This document shows, one piece after another, positions 25,008 to 34,528 of a stretch of DNA of 64,000 bases (position 1 is the stretch's first letter; each line of letters begins with the position of its first letter). The position numbers and the translations under genes were made by a program. The notes beneath the pieces were generated by a model. That model made no database searches. It worked only from the letters and a program-made list of their open reading frames with translations, and was not told the DNA's origin. This DNA comes from Rhodobacter aestuarii (GTDB lineage: Bacteria > Pseudomonadota > Alphaproteobacteria > Rhodobacterales > Rhodobacteraceae), in assembly GCF_900156655.1 (NCBI RefSeq), contig NZ_FTOG01000004.1, positions 220,376-284,375 on the forward strand, given 5' to 3'.

Positions 25008-28000
25008 TTGCGTTTCTCTCGTCTGCGCCTGAACGGCTTCAAAAGCTTTGTCGACCCCACCGACCTTGTCATCCATGACGGGCTGACGGGGGTTGTCGGG
25101 CCAAATGGCTGCGGCAAGTCGAACTTGCTTGAGGCGCTGCGTTGGGTGATGGGCGAAAACCGTCCCAGCGCGATGCGTGGCGGCGGTATGGAAGATGTGA
25201 TCTTTGCGGGGGCCGCCACCCGCCCCGCGCGCCATTTCGCGGAAGTGTCGCTCTCGATTGATAACAGCGAGCGGCTTGCGCCTTCGGGGTTCAACGACAG
25301 CGACACGCTTGAGATCGTGCGCCGCATCACCCGCGATGCGGGCTCGGCCTACAAGGTCAACACCAAGGATGTCCGCGCGCGCGATGTGCAGATGCTGTTT
25401 GCCGATGCTTCGACGGGCGCGCATAGCCCGGCACTGGTGCGGCAAGGCCAAATCTCTGAACTGATCAACGCCAAGCCCAAGGCGCGGCGGCGGATTTTGG
25501 AAGAGGCAGCGGGGATCTCGGGCCTGTATCAGCGCCGCCATGAGGCAGAGTTGAAGCTCAACGGGGCCGAGCAAAACCTTGCCCGCGTCGATGATGTGCT
25601 TGAACAATTGGGCACCCAATTGGCAGCACTTGCTCGCCAAGCGCGCCAAGCCGCGCGCTATCGGGCGATTGGCGAGGAACTACGCCGCGCCGAAGGTTCG
25701 CTTTTGTATCGCCGTTGGCGCGAGGCGGATTTGGCGCGGCTCGAGGCCGAGGATTTGGTGCGCAATGCGCTGATGGCGGCCTCAAAGGCGGAACTTGCCG
25801 CGCGCGCCGCCGCCAAGGCGCGGGCCGAAAAAGAGGAAGCGCTGCCGCCCCTGCGCGAGGAAGAGGCCGTCGCGGGGGCTATTTTGCAACGGCTCAGCCT
25901 GCAACGCGATGCGCTGAGCGATGCCGAGGCGCAAGCCCAAGCGCGGATTGAGAGCTTGAAGGGTCGCATCGCCCAGCTTGATCGCGATATGGAACGCGAA
26001 AGCGGGCTCAATCGCGATGCAGGCGAAACCATCGCCCGACTTGAGTGGGAATTGGGCCAGTTGGCCAAAGCCGCCGAAGGGCATGAAGATAAGCTGGAAG
26101 CCGCCGCCGAAGCCTCGGCCGAGGCAGCGGCGGTCTTGGCCGAGCGCGAAGCGCAGTTGAGCGAGCAGACGGAAGATGTGGCCCGGCTCGCGGCTCGCCA
26201 TGGGTCGGCGCAGCGGCTGGTGAGTGATGGCCGCGCCACGGTGGCAAAAGCGGAGGCCGAGGCCGAACGGGCAGAGGCTGCCGGGGAAGAGGCGGAAGCG
26301 GCGCTGGCGCGCGCCGAAGAGGTGTTTGAGGCCGCGCAATCCGCGCAAGAGGAAGCGCAAGATCAAGCCGAAGCCGCGGAAGAGGCGCTGGCCGCCGCCG
26401 ATGAAGCCCGCACCGAGGTGCAAGCGCGCGAAAGTGCAGCGCGGGCGGCTTGGTCCGAGGCGGAAGGCGAGGCTGGGGCGCTGCGGGCTGAGGTCGCCGC
26501 GCTCGCGCGTTTGGTGGAACGCGAGGCTGCAACCGGGCATCAGCTTTTGGACCGGGTAAAGGTCAAAAGCGGTTATGAGGCCGCGCTGGGCGCGGCCTTG
26601 GCCGATGATCTGCGCGCCCCCGAGGTTGAAGCAGCCGCGCGTTCCGGCTGGGCCGTGTTGCCGGATTACGCCACTTTGCAGCTTTTGCCCGCGGGCGTGG
26701 AGCCGCTGTCACGCCATGTGGAGGTGCCCGCGGTTTTGGCGCGCCGGATCGCGCAAATTGGCTTGGTTGCCGATGCCGCCGAGGGGGCGCGGCTGCAAGA
26801 GAAGCTAGCTCCCGGTCAGCGGCTTGTGTCGATGGCGGGGGATTTGTGGCGTTGGGATGGGTTCCGCGCCGGGGCGGAAGATGCGCCCACCGCCGCGGCT
26901 TTGCGCTTGCGCCAACTCAACCGTTTGGTGGAACTCAAGCGCGATCTTGAAGAGGTGGCGGCCAAAGCCGAAGGCGCGCGCCAAGCGCATGAGATGCTGG
27001 CCCGCGCTTTGGCAGATGCCTCAGCGGCGGACGCCCGTGCGCGTGAGGCACGCCGCACGGCCGATACGCGACTGGCCGAGGCAGGCCGGGCTTTGAGCCG
27101 GGCCGAGGCGGATCGCTCGATCCTTGGCGGCAAGCTGGAGGCCGCGCGCTTGGCGGCGAAACGCTACAGTGATGAGGCGGGCACCGCGCGGCTCGCACTG
27201 GCCGAGGCCGAGGCGCAATTGGCCGCGCTGCCCGACCTAGATGCCGCGCGGGGCGCGGTGGAGGCGATCAAGCTCACCGTCGAAGCCGCGCGGGTGACGA
27301 TGATGACCCGTCGCTCGGCCCATGATGAAATCCGCCGTGAGGGCGAGGCGCGCTTGCGCCGCCGCCAAGAGGTGACAAAAGAAATCTCGGGCTGGAAGCA
27401 TCGTCTCGAAACGGCTGAGAAACGCTCTGCCGAACTGGCCGCGCGGCGCGAAGAAGCGGTGGGCGAACTTGAAGACGCCGCCGAAGTGCCCGAGGAACTC
27501 GCCGCGAAACGCGAGGAATTAAACGACGCGATCGACGCGGCAGAGGAACGCCGCGCCACTGCCGCCGATCGTTTGGCCGAGGCCGAAACCGCCGCGCGCG
27601 ATGCCCAGATGGCCGAGCGCGATGCCGAGCGCTTGGCGGGCGAGGCGCGTGAAGCCAAGGCCCGTGCCGAAGCGCGCCTTGATGGCGCGCGCGAAACGCT
27701 TGCCCATGCCGCCGAGCGGATCACCGAGGCGACCGACCTGACCCCGCAAGCGCTTTTGGACACGCTTGAAACCGACCCGGAACAGATGCCTTCGTCTGAG
27801 CATTTGGAAACTGAGGTCGCACGGCTGAAGCGCGCGCGCGAGGCCTTGGGCGCGGTCAACCTGCGCGCCGAAGAAGATGCCCGCGAGGTGCAGGAAGAAC
27901 ATGATACGCTTGCCAAGGAAAAGACCGATCTGGAAGAGGCGATCCGCAAGCTGCGCTCGGGCATTTCGGGGCTGAACCGCGAGGGGCGTGAACGGCTTCT

Positions 28001-28466
28001 GACCGCCTTTGAGCAGGTCAATGAAAGTTTCCGCACGCTTTTTACCCATCTGTTTGGGGGTGGCGCGGCGAGCTTGCAGCTGGTGGAAAGCGATGACCCG
28101 CTCGAAGCCGGGCTAGAGATCATGTGCCAGCCGCCGGGCAAGAAACTCTCGACGCTGAGCCTGTTATCGGGGGGCGAGCAAACACTGACCGCGATGGCGC
28201 TGATCTTTGCGGTGTTCTTGGCGAATCCCGCGCCGATCTGCGTGCTTGATGAGGTCGACGCACCATTGGACGACGCGAACGTTACACGTTTTTGTGACCT
28301 GCTTGATGAGATGACCCGGCGCACAGATACGCGGTTTTTGATCATCACGCACCACGCGGTCACGATGAGCCGGATGGACCGTCTTTTCGGTGTTACCATG
28401 CAAGAGCAAGGTGTGAGCCAACTTGTTTCGGTCGATCTCAAGCGCGCCGAGCAACTGGTCGCTTGA
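25008..28466 (+). CDS. smc: Chromosome partition protein SMC
   Basis: A 1152-residue SMC ATPase that organises and condenses the chromosome with ScpA and ScpB. Walker A is GPNGCGKSN near residue 30. Two long Ala/Glu-rich coiled-coil arms flank a hinge at about 510-640. The ABC signature LLSGGEQTLTAMA and Walker B PICVLDEVDAPLDD close the C-terminal head. The start is TTG at 25008 (MRFSRLRLNGFKSF), matching the usual SMC beginning. No scpA or scpB lies beside it. The coiled coil gives strong antisense ORFs, which are shadows. Confidence 0.96.
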   Translation: MRFSRLRLNGFKSFVDPTDLVIHDGLTGVVGPNGCGKSNLLEALRWVMGENRPSAMRGGGMEDVIFAGAATRPARHFAEVSLSIDNSERLAPSGFNDSDTLEIVRRITRDAGSAYKVNTKDVRARDVQMLFADASTGAHSPALVRQGQISELINAKPKARRRILEEAAGISGLYQRRHEAELKLNGAEQNLARVDDVLEQLGTQLAALARQARQAARYRAIGEELRRAEGSLLYRRWREADLARLEAEDLVRNALMAASKAELAARAAAKARAEKEEALPPLREEEAVAGAILQRLSLQRDALSDAEAQAQARIESLKGRIAQLDRDMERESGLNRDAGETIARLEWELGQLAKAAEGHEDKLEAAAEASAEAAAVLAEREAQLSEQTEDVARLAARHGSAQRLVSDGRATVAKAEAEAERAEAAGEEAEAALARAEEVFEAAQSAQEEAQDQAEAAEEALAAADEARTEVQARESAARAAWSEAEGEAGALRAEVAALARLVEREAATGHQLLDRVKVKSGYEAALGAALADDLRAPEVEAAARSGWAVLPDYATLQLLPAGVEPLSRHVEVPAVLARRIAQIGLVADAAEGARLQEKLAPGQRLVSMAGDLWRWDGFRAGAEDAPTAAALRLRQLNRLVELKRDLEEVAAKAEGARQAHEMLARALADASAADARAREARRTADTRLAEAGRALSRAEADRSILGGKLEAARLAAKRYSDEAGTARLALAEAEAQLAALPDLDAARGAVEAIKLTVEAARVTMMTRRSAHDEIRREGEARLRRRQEVTKEISGWKHRLETAEKRSAELAARREEAVGELEDAAEVPEELAAKREELNDAIDAAEERRATAADRLAEAETAARDAQMAERDAERLAGEAREAKARAEARLDGARETLAHAAERITEATDLTPQALLDTLETDPEQMPSSEHLETEVARLKRAREALGAVNLRAEEDAREVQEEHDTLAKEKTDLEEAIRKLRSGISGLNREGRERLLTAFEQVNESFRTLFTHLFGGGAASLQLVESDDPLEAGLEIMCQPPGKKLSTLSLLSGGEQTLTAMALIFAVFLANPAPICVLDEVDAPLDDANVTRFCDLLDEMTRRTDTRFLIITHHAVTMSRMDRLFGVTMQEQGVSQLVSVDLKRAEQLVA

Positions 28467-28519
28467 TCTGGCCAAACGGGATTTGTGCGCCTAAGGTACC
28501 AAAAAACATGGAGGTTCGC

Positions 28520-28984
28520 ATGAAACATTACTCGTTCGTCGGGGCGGTTGCCCTTGCCGCACTTGTCGGTGCCACCCCGGTCCAGTCGCAGGTTGTTGGC
28601 GACCCGGACGTGATCCGCAGTTTCATGGAATCCTATGGTCTGCAGGTTTCGCGCGATACGGACAATTCTGGCGATCCGCGCCTGTCGAGCCGGATCGAAG
28701 GCACGAACTTCAAGGTCTACTTCTACGGCTGCAACAAAGGGCGCTGCGACTCGATCCAGTTCTCTGCGGGCTTTGATCTGCGCGACCCGATGAGCGCGTG
28801 GAAGATCAACGAATGGAACCGCAAGAAACGGTTCGGTAAAGCCTATCTCGACGACGAGGGTGACCCCTACGTTGAATATGACATCAACCTCGATTTCGAC
28901 GGCTGCGGCGGGCGCAATTTCGATGACACCATCGATCTGTGGCGCGTGGTGTTGGGCGAGTTCAAAGACTTCATCGACTGGTAA
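28520..28984 (+). CDS. Secreted YbjN-domain protein
   Basis: A 154-residue exported protein. The signal peptide (MKHYSFVGAVALAALVGATP) is followed by a YbjN-like region with DPDVIRSFMESYGLQV and a central YFYGCNKGRCDSIQF. Two cysteines close together there, and one in FDGCGGR, may form disulfides. YbjN proteins resemble type III secretion chaperones in fold and have loosely defined stress roles. It begins 53 bases after smc with a GGAGG. Confidence 0.75.
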   Translation: MKHYSFVGAVALAALVGATPVQSQVVGDPDVIRSFMESYGLQVSRDTDNSGDPRLSSRIEGTNFKVYFYGCNKGRCDSIQFSAGFDLRDPMSAWKINEWNRKKRFGKAYLDDEGDPYVEYDINLDFDGCGGRNFDDTIDLWRVVLGEFKDFIDW

Positions 28985-28996
28985 ACAGAGGACACT

Positions 28997-29458
28997 ATGA
29001 CTTCCGCAATTGAAGCGCGTCTGAGCGCGCTGAACATCACCCTTCCCGATGCCCCGATGCCCGCGGCGAACTACGTGCCGTTTGTGCGCACCGGCAACCA
29101 GCTTTTCGTGTCTGGTCAAATTGCGGCGGGGCCGGATGGGCTGATCACCGGCAAGCTTGGCGCCGATCTGGGCGTGGAAGAGGGCGCGGCGGCAGCTCGT
29201 CGTTGCGGGCTGGCGCTGCTTGCGCAAGCGCGTGCGGCGCTCGGTGATCTTGATAAGGTCAAGCGGGTCGTGAAGCTTGTGGGCTTTGTGAACTCGACCG
29301 CAGATTTCACTGACCAGCCCAAAGTGGTGAACGGTTGTTCCGATCTGATGGTGGAAGTCTTTGGCGACGCCGGGCGCCATGCGCGTTCGGCTGTTTCGGC
29401 GGCCTCGCTGCCGATGGGCGTTTCGGTGGAAATCGAAGCGATCTTCGAGGTCGAATGA
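28997..29458 (+). CDS. RidA/YjgF-family protein
   Basis: A 153-residue member of the RidA superfamily, which hydrolyses reactive enamine/imine intermediates released by PLP enzymes. The conserved arginine sits in GRHARSAVSAASLPMGVSVE, near residue 130; the Arg, Ala and Pro positions match the active subgroup. It belongs to the longer, LPS-biosynthesis-like RidA branch (NITLPDAPMPAANYVPFVRTG at the start). Its stop overlaps the start of the downstream phosphodiesterase by four bases. Confidence 0.88.
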   Translation: MTSAIEARLSALNITLPDAPMPAANYVPFVRTGNQLFVSGQIAAGPDGLITGKLGADLGVEEGAAAARRCGLALLAQARAALGDLDKVKRVVKLVGFVNSTADFTDQPKVVNGCSDLMVEVFGDAGRHARSAVSAASLPMGVSVEIEAIFEVE

Positions 29459-30210
29459 TGGGTTTGCCCGAGGCGTTTTTCGCACACCCGATCGCGCATC
29501 GGGCTTACCATGACCTTGCTGCGGGGCGGCCCGAAAACAGCCGTGCCGCAGTGCGGGCCGCTGTCGCTGCCGGATATGGCATCGAGATTGACCTGCAACC
29601 TTCGGCCGATGGCGTGCCGATGGTGTTTCACGATTACGACCTGAAGCGCCTAACCGGAACGTCGGGCCGCGTTTGCGGGCTCACGGCGGCGGCGCTGGCT
29701 GCCACGCCGCTTCTGGGTGGCGACGAAGGTATTCCGACCCTGGCAGAGGTGTTGGAGATTGTCGCCGGGCAAGTGCCGCTGCTGATCGAGATCAAAGATC
29801 AAGACGGGGCGATGGGGTCCTCTGTCGGGGCGCTTGAAGCCGCGGCGGCCAAGGTTTTGGCAGGCTATACCGGGCCTTTTGCGGTGATGTCGTTCAACCC
29901 GCATTCGGTCGCGGCTTTTCATGCTTTGCTGCCGGATGTGCCGGTGGGGTTGACCACTTCGGCCTATGATGCGGCGGGTTGGCCGCTGTTGCCGGTGAAG
30001 ATGCGCGATCAACTGCGTGACATCCCCGATTATGACCGGGTCGGGGCCTGCTTCATTTCACATGAGGCGGCGGATTTGGGGGCGCAGCGTGTGGCGGACC
30101 TCAAAGCCAAAGGTGCCGCGATCCTGTGCTGGACGATCCGCTCTCCCGAAGCCGAGGCCACGGCGCGCAAGGTGGCGCAAAACATCACCTTCGAGGGTTA
30201 CGCGGCTTGA
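29455..30210 (+). CDS. Glycerophosphodiester phosphodiesterase
   Basis: A 251-residue cytoplasmic GDPD, with no signal peptide. The active-site His pair and metal ligands are in IAHRAYHDLAAGRPENS, EIDLQPSADGVPMVFHDYDL and LLIEIKD. It would release glycerol-3-phosphate from glycerophosphodiesters. The ATG overlaps the RidA stop (ATGATG; either methionine is possible). It is the next-to-last gene in a run with ridA and the FemAB-like gene. Confidence 0.88.
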   Translation: MMGLPEAFFAHPIAHRAYHDLAAGRPENSRAAVRAAVAAGYGIEIDLQPSADGVPMVFHDYDLKRLTGTSGRVCGLTAAALAATPLLGGDEGIPTLAEVLEIVAGQVPLLIEIKDQDGAMGSSVGALEAAAAKVLAGYTGPFAVMSFNPHSVAAFHALLPDVPVGLTTSAYDAAGWPLLPVKMRDQLRDIPDYDRVGACFISHEAADLGAQRVADLKAKGAAILCWTIRSPEAEATARKVAQNITFEGYAA

Positions 30211-30255
30211 CCGCGCGCGCTTGCGCCCCATCCTTTGCGGCAAGAAGGTGGGGCT

Positions 30256-31446
30256 ATGCGCGAAGAATTTGAAATCCGTATCCATGCGCACATCTCCGAT
30301 ATTTCGGAGGCGGATTGGGATGCTTGCGCCTGCCCGGAAACGGCAGAGGGCGGGCGGCCGTTTGACCCGTTTACCACGCATCGTTTCTTAAACGCGCTTG
30401 AGCGCTCTGGCTCGGTTGGCCCTGGCACGGGTTGGACAGCGCAGCATTTGGTGGCCTCGATCGAGGGGGAGCTGGTCGCTGTTGCGCCGCTTTACGTAAA
30501 GACCCATTCGCAAGGCGAATACGTTTTTGACCACGCTTGGGCCGATGCCTATGAACGCGCGGGCGGTAACTATTACCCCAAGCTGCAAGGCGCGGTGCCC
30601 TTTACCCCGGTGCCGGGGCGGCGGCTTCTGTGCCGGGCAGGGCTTGAAGAGGTGGGCCGCGCGGCACTGTTGCAAGGGCTGGCGCAACTGACGGTGCAAA
30701 ACGGGCTTTCCTCGGCGCATCTGACCTTTTGCAATGCACAGGAGGCGGAGGCGGCGAAAGATCAGGGCTGGCTGCACCGCACGGGGCTGCAATTCCACTG
30801 GGAAAACCGTGGCTACGGCAGCTTTGATGACTTCCTCGCCACGCTGGCTTCGCGCAAGCGCAAGGCGCTGCGCAAAGAACGCGAGAAGGCGCAAGCCTTT
30901 GGCGGCACGATCCGCGCGCTAACAGGGGCCGAAATATCGGAAGCCCATTGGGAGGCGATGTGGGCGTTTTACCAAGACACGGGCGCGCGCAAATGGGGCC
31001 GCCCTTACCTAACCCGCGCCTTCTTTGATGCGCTGCATGACATGCGCGACGATATCTTGTTGATCGTGGCGGAACGCGAGGGCCGCCCAGTGGCGGGCGC
31101 GCTCAACTTCATTGGGCGCGATGCCTTGTTTGGCCGCTATTGGGGCTGTGTCGAAGACCACGCGTTTTTGCATTTTGAACTGTGCTACCACCAAGCCACT
31201 GATTGGGCGATTGCCCAAGGGCTCGCACGGGTCGAGGCGGGGGCGCAGGGGGAGCACAAACTCGCTCGGGGTTATTTGCCGGTGACCACCCATTCAGTGC
31301 ATTTCATCGCCCATCCGGGGTTGCGCCGGGCTGTGGCCGATTATCTGGAGCAAGAACGCGCGGCAGTGGCCGATGATGTTTCTGAACTCGCCGAGATGGG
31401 GCCGTTCAAAGTTTCGTCGCAAGCGGGGCAGGCCGAGGCAGGCTAG
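30256..31446 (+). CDS. FemAB/GNAT-like protein (DUF482-type)
   Basis: A 396-residue protein related to the peptidogalycan biosynthesis/DUF482 group with a GNAT-like C-terminal fold. Recognisable pieces are HAWADAYERAGGNYYPKLQGAVPF, SRKRKALRKERE, and LLIVAEREGRPVAGALNF, cited here as HAWADAYERAG, SRKRKALRKERE and GRPVAGALNF. FemAB proteins transfer amino acids to peptidoglycan precursors, but this group's substrate is unknown to me. The start is the ATG at 30256 after AAGGTGGGG. Confidence 0.78.
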   Translation: MREEFEIRIHAHISDISEADWDACACPETAEGGRPFDPFTTHRFLNALERSGSVGPGTGWTAQHLVASIEGELVAVAPLYVKTHSQGEYVFDHAWADAYERAGGNYYPKLQGAVPFTPVPGRRLLCRAGLEEVGRAALLQGLAQLTVQNGLSSAHLTFCNAQEAEAAKDQGWLHRTGLQFHWENRGYGSFDDFLATLASRKRKALRKEREKAQAFGGTIRALTGAEISEAHWEAMWAFYQDTGARKWGRPYLTRAFFDALHDMRDDILLIVAEREGRPVAGALNFIGRDALFGRYWGCVEDHAFLHFELCYHQATDWAIAQGLARVEAGAQGEHKLARGYLPVTTHSVHFIAHPGLRRAVADYLEQERAAVADDVSELAEMGPFKVSSQAGQAEAG

Positions 31447-31465
31447 CTGCCCCGGCCCATAAATC

Positions 31466-31954
31466 TCAAAGCTCAGCTAGAAGGCTCTCGCCTGCCGAAA
31501 TTTCGCAGGTGCCGGGGCTTTCTTCGCGGTGCAGCACTTTCACCACGCCATCTTCCACCAGCATCGCATAGCGCGCGGAGCGTTTGATCAGCCCAGCGGG
31601 CGGGGCGGTGAAATCCATCTCAATCGCCGAGGTAAAGGCGCTTTCGGCATCCGCCAGCATCGTGATGCCAGCCTCCGTCGCCCCGGTGCTTTCGCCCCAA
31701 GCGTCCATCACGAAGGGGTCGTTGACGGAGATGCACAAGATCTCATCCACGCCTTTGGCATCAAACGCGGCCTTGGTGCGGATGAAGCTCGGCACATGGG
31801 CGGTGGTGCACACGCCCGTAAAGGCCCCCGGCACGGCAAAGATCACGATCTTGCGCCCGGCCATTTTGTCCCCCAGATGCACTGCTTCTGGACCTTCTGC
31901 CCCCATTTTCAGGAAGGTGGCGCCGGGAAGCTTGTCCCCAACCGTAATGCTCAT
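31466..31954 (-). CDS. Peroxiredoxin (Prx5-type)
   Basis: A 162-residue thiol peroxidase that reduces hydroperoxides. The peroxidatic cysteine is in VPGAFTGVCTTAHVPSF. A second cysteine near the end (SPGTCEIS) could be resolving. It has the insertion typical of Prx5/AhpE-like proteins, and no fused glutaredoxin. Start is ATG at 31954; the longer frame to 32086 overlaps the divergent gene. It faces the FAD reductase at 32031, 76 bases away. Confidence 0.9.
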   Translation of the reverse strand: MSITVGDKLPGATFLKMGAEGPEAVHLGDKMAGRKIVIFAVPGAFTGVCTTAHVPSFIRTKAAFDAKGVDEILCISVNDPFVMDAWGESTGATEAGITMLADAESAFTSAIEMDFTAPPAGLIKRSARYAMLVEDGVVKVLHREESPGTCEISAGESLLAEL

Positions 31955-32030
31955 GTCGATCTCCCTTCGCATTGCTAAGCCTTGGGGGAACGATATAGGA
32001 GGGGCAAGGAAGCTGACCAGAGGAAGACCC

Positions 32031-33227
32031 ATGAGCGGGATCGTGATCATTGGCGCAGGGCAGGCCGCCGCATCCTTAGCCGCCAAACTGCGGGGCTTGG
32101 GCTACGAGGGCGCGGTGACGATTTTGGGCGCCGAGCCGGTTGCCCCCTATCAGCGCCCACCGCTTTCCAAGGGCTACCTTCTGGGCGATATGCCGCTTGA
32201 TCGGCTGACGCTGCGCGCGCCCGATTGGTATGAAACGAATAATGTGACTTTGCGCACCGGGGTGACGGTCACCGGCATTGATCGCGCCGCGAAAGAGGTG
32301 CTGATCGGGGAGGAGCGGCTCCCCTATGACCAACTCGCACTTTGCACTGGCGCACCGCCGCGCCGCCTGCCAGCCGCGATGGGCGGCGACCTTGCAGGCG
32401 TTTATACCGTGCGCACCTTGGCCGATGTCGATGCAATGGCGGGGGAGTTCACGGCAGGCCGCAAGCTTGTGGTTGTGGGCGGCGGCTATATCGGGCTTGA
32501 GGCGGCTGCGGTTGCTTCCAAACTCGGGCTGGCCGTCACTTTGGTCGAGGCTGCGCCGCGGATTTTGGGGCGGGTCGCCTGTGCGGAAACGGCGGATGCG
32601 ATCCGCGATCTGCACCGTGCGCATGGGGTCGAAATTCTCGAAGGTATTGGCATTACGCAACTGACGGGCGCGGGTCGCGTGAGCGGCGTGGAATTGGCCG
32701 ATGGCCGGGTGCTGGACGCCGATTTCGTCATCACCGGGATTGGTGTGACCCCCGCAACCGAGTTGGCCGCAGCGGCGGGTCTTACGGTCGAAAACGGGAT
32801 CGCGGTTGATGCTGAGGGGCGGACCTCTGATCCGGCGATTTGGGCGGCGGGCGATTGCGCGGCCTTTCCGGGGGAGACGGGCCCGATGCGGCTCGAATCC
32901 GTCGGCAATGCGATTGATATGGGCGAGTTGGTGGCCGAGAACATGCTGGGCGCGGGCAAAGCCTATGTGCCCAAGCCGTGGTTCTGGTCGGATCAATTCG
33001 ACGCCAAGCTGCAAATCGCCGGGCTGGGCACGGGCTACGACCAGATCGTGACCAACACGGCTGAGGGGCAGTCCTTTTGGTATTTCCGTGCAGGGAAACT
33101 GCTTGCCGTGGATGCGCTCAACGCGCCGCGCGCCTATATGGTGGGTAAGCGGGTGATCGAGGCGGGCAAACCCGTCACGCCCGAGCAGGTTGCGGCGGCC
33201 ACCGATCTCAAGGTGCTGATGAAATGA
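32031..33227 (+). CDS. FAD-dependent ferredoxin-type NAD(P)H reductase
   Basis: A 398-residue flavoprotein of the putidaredoxin/rubredoxin reductase family. The FAD motif GAGQAAASLAAKLR near residue 7 and the NAD motif VVVGGGYIGLEAAAVAS near residue 145 are both present. The C-terminal ferredoxin-reductase domain includes WFWSDQFDAKLQIAGL. It carries electrons from NAD(P)H to a small iron-sulfur partner that is not visible here. It is followed by rsmD with a four-base overlap. Confidence 0.9.
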   Translation: MSGIVIIGAGQAAASLAAKLRGLGYEGAVTILGAEPVAPYQRPPLSKGYLLGDMPLDRLTLRAPDWYETNNVTLRTGVTVTGIDRAAKEVLIGEERLPYDQLALCTGAPPRRLPAAMGGDLAGVYTVRTLADVDAMAGEFTAGRKLVVVGGGYIGLEAAAVASKLGLAVTLVEAAPRILGRVACAETADAIRDLHRAHGVEILEGIGITQLTGAGRVSGVELADGRVLDADFVITGIGVTPATELAAAAGLTVENGIAVDAEGRTSDPAIWAAGDCAAFPGETGPMRLESVGNAIDMGELVAENMLGAGKAYVPKPWFWSDQFDAKLQIAGLGTGYDQIVTNTAEGQSFWYFRAGKLLAVDALNAPRAYMVGKRVIEAGKPVTPEQVAAATDLKVLMK

Positions 33228-33787
33228 GAATCATTGGTGGCGAGCGGCGGGGCCTGAAACTGACCGATGTGGGCGCGGGCGATGCGAGCGCGCATTTGCG
33301 TCCCACCACAGACCGGGTGCGCGAAAGCATCTTCAACCTGCTGATCAACGGCACCCAGGGCAACCCGATCCCCGATGCGCGGGTGTTGGACCTGTTTGCG
33401 GGCACCGGGGCGCTGGGGCTAGAGGCGCTTTCGCGTGGCGCGGCCCGTGTGGCTTTTGTGGATGATGGCACCGCCGCGCGGGTGTTGCTGCGCAAGAATG
33501 TGGAACTGATGCGCGCGATGGGCGTGACCGATATCTGGCGGCGCGATGCCACCAATATGGGGCCGTGCCGGGGCGCGGGCTATGACCTCATTTTCCTTGA
33601 TCCTCCCTATGGCATGGGGCTCGGGGAAAAGGCGCTGGCCTCATGCCTTGCCAACGGTTGGATCGGGCCGGGGGCGACCGTCGTGTGGGAAGAAAGCACC
33701 GCCCCGATCGTGCCGGACCCGCTCGAACAAATCGACCAACGCCGTTATGGCGACACGCTTGTGACCCTTGCCCGGATGCCCGCATGA
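33224..33787 (+). CDS. rsmD: 16S rRNA (guanine-N2)-methyltransferase RsmD
   Basis: Methylates G966 of 16S rRNA during small subunit assembly. The 187-residue Rossmann methyltransferase has the SAM motif VLDLFAGTGALGLEAL and the catalytic DPPYGMG. N-terminal MRIIGGERRGLKL is the usual opening. The ATG overlaps the FAD reductase stop, and the downstream HAD gene begins four bases before its stop, so three genes are coupled. Confidence 0.93.
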   Translation: MRIIGGERRGLKLTDVGAGDASAHLRPTTDRVRESIFNLLINGTQGNPIPDARVLDLFAGTGALGLEALSRGAARVAFVDDGTAARVLLRKNVELMRAMGVTDIWRRDATNMGPCRGAGYDLIFLDPPYGMGLGEKALASCLANGWIGPGATVVWEESTAPIVPDPLEQIDQRRYGDTLVTLARMPA

Positions 33788-34446
33788 CCATCAAAGCCGT
33801 TTTGTTCGATTGTGACGGGGTGCTGGTCGATAGTGAACCCGCCACCTTTGCCGCGCTGCAGGTGGAGCTTGCGGCGCATGGGCTGCACTTGAGCCTTGAG
33901 GAAATGGAGCAGCGCTTCATCGGCGGGACGATGGAAAAGCTGCGCCAAACCGCAAATGAAATGGGTGCGGGGCTGCCGCCCGAGTGGGTGGGGGAGTTTT
34001 ATGAAAAACTCTACACCCATTTGCGCGCAGGCACGCCCTTGATGCCTGGGATTGAGGCCTTGCTGGATCGCCTGGATGCCGCGGGGATTTCTTATGCCGT
34101 GGGCTCAAACGGACATCACCGCAAAATGGAAGCAAGCTTGGGTCAGCACCCGCGGCTTTGGGCGCGGCTAAAAGATCGGCTTTTTTCGGGCCAAGAGCTT
34201 GGTTGCCCGAAGCCTGACCCGGGGCTTTATCTGCATGCGGCGGCTTTCCTCAGTGTCGCGCCGACCGACTGCGTTGTGGTGGAAGACAGCGCTACGGGCG
34301 CACGCTCGGCGATTGCGGCGGGGATGCGCTGCTTTGGCTTGGTGCCGCCGCAGGGTTCAGACCATGCGCGCGAAACGCTGACCGCCGTGGGGGCAGAGTT
34401 GATTGCGGATCTGGGGGAGATTCCGGCGCTCATCGGGCTTCGCTAA
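33784..34446 (+). CDS. HAD-family phosphatase or phosphomutase
   Basis: A 220-residue HAD hydrolase. The nucleophile motif is LFDCDGVLVDSEP, motif III is KPDPGLY and motif IV is VVVEDSATGARSA. An alpha-helical cap of the beta-phosphoglucomutase/phosphoglycolate type lies at residues 15-90. Substrate is unknown. Coupled to rsmD by a four-base overlap; a bidirectional terminator follows. Confidence 0.88.
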   Translation: MTIKAVLFDCDGVLVDSEPATFAALQVELAAHGLHLSLEEMEQRFIGGTMEKLRQTANEMGAGLPPEWVGEFYEKLYTHLRAGTPLMPGIEALLDRLDAAGISYAVGSNGHHRKMEASLGQHPRLWARLKDRLFSGQELGCPKPDPGLYLHAAAFLSVAPTDCVVVEDSATGARSAIAAGMRCFGLVPPQGSDHARETLTAVGAELIADLGEIPALIGLR

Positions 34447-34473
34447 TCTGCGCCTTTGGTCGCCGAACAAATT

Positions 34474-34505
34474 AAAAGGCCGCTGGGTTGCCCCTGCGGC
34501 CTTTT
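34474..34505. terminator. Bidirectional intrinsic terminator between HAD gene and rpmJ
   Basis: AAAAGGCCGC and GCGGCCTTTT form a perfect ten-base stem with a 12-base loop, giving an A-tract on one side and T-tract on the other. It can stop both converging transcripts. Confidence 0.85.
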
Positions 34506-34528
34506 GAATTCCTGCTCGAAGCGACGCC

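Noticed and set aside
27164..29485. 773-residue ORF on the minus strand opposite smc
   Set aside because: It is the antisense of the Ala/Glu-rich coiled coil of SMC and of two genes after it. Composition is Ser/Arg-rich without domains.
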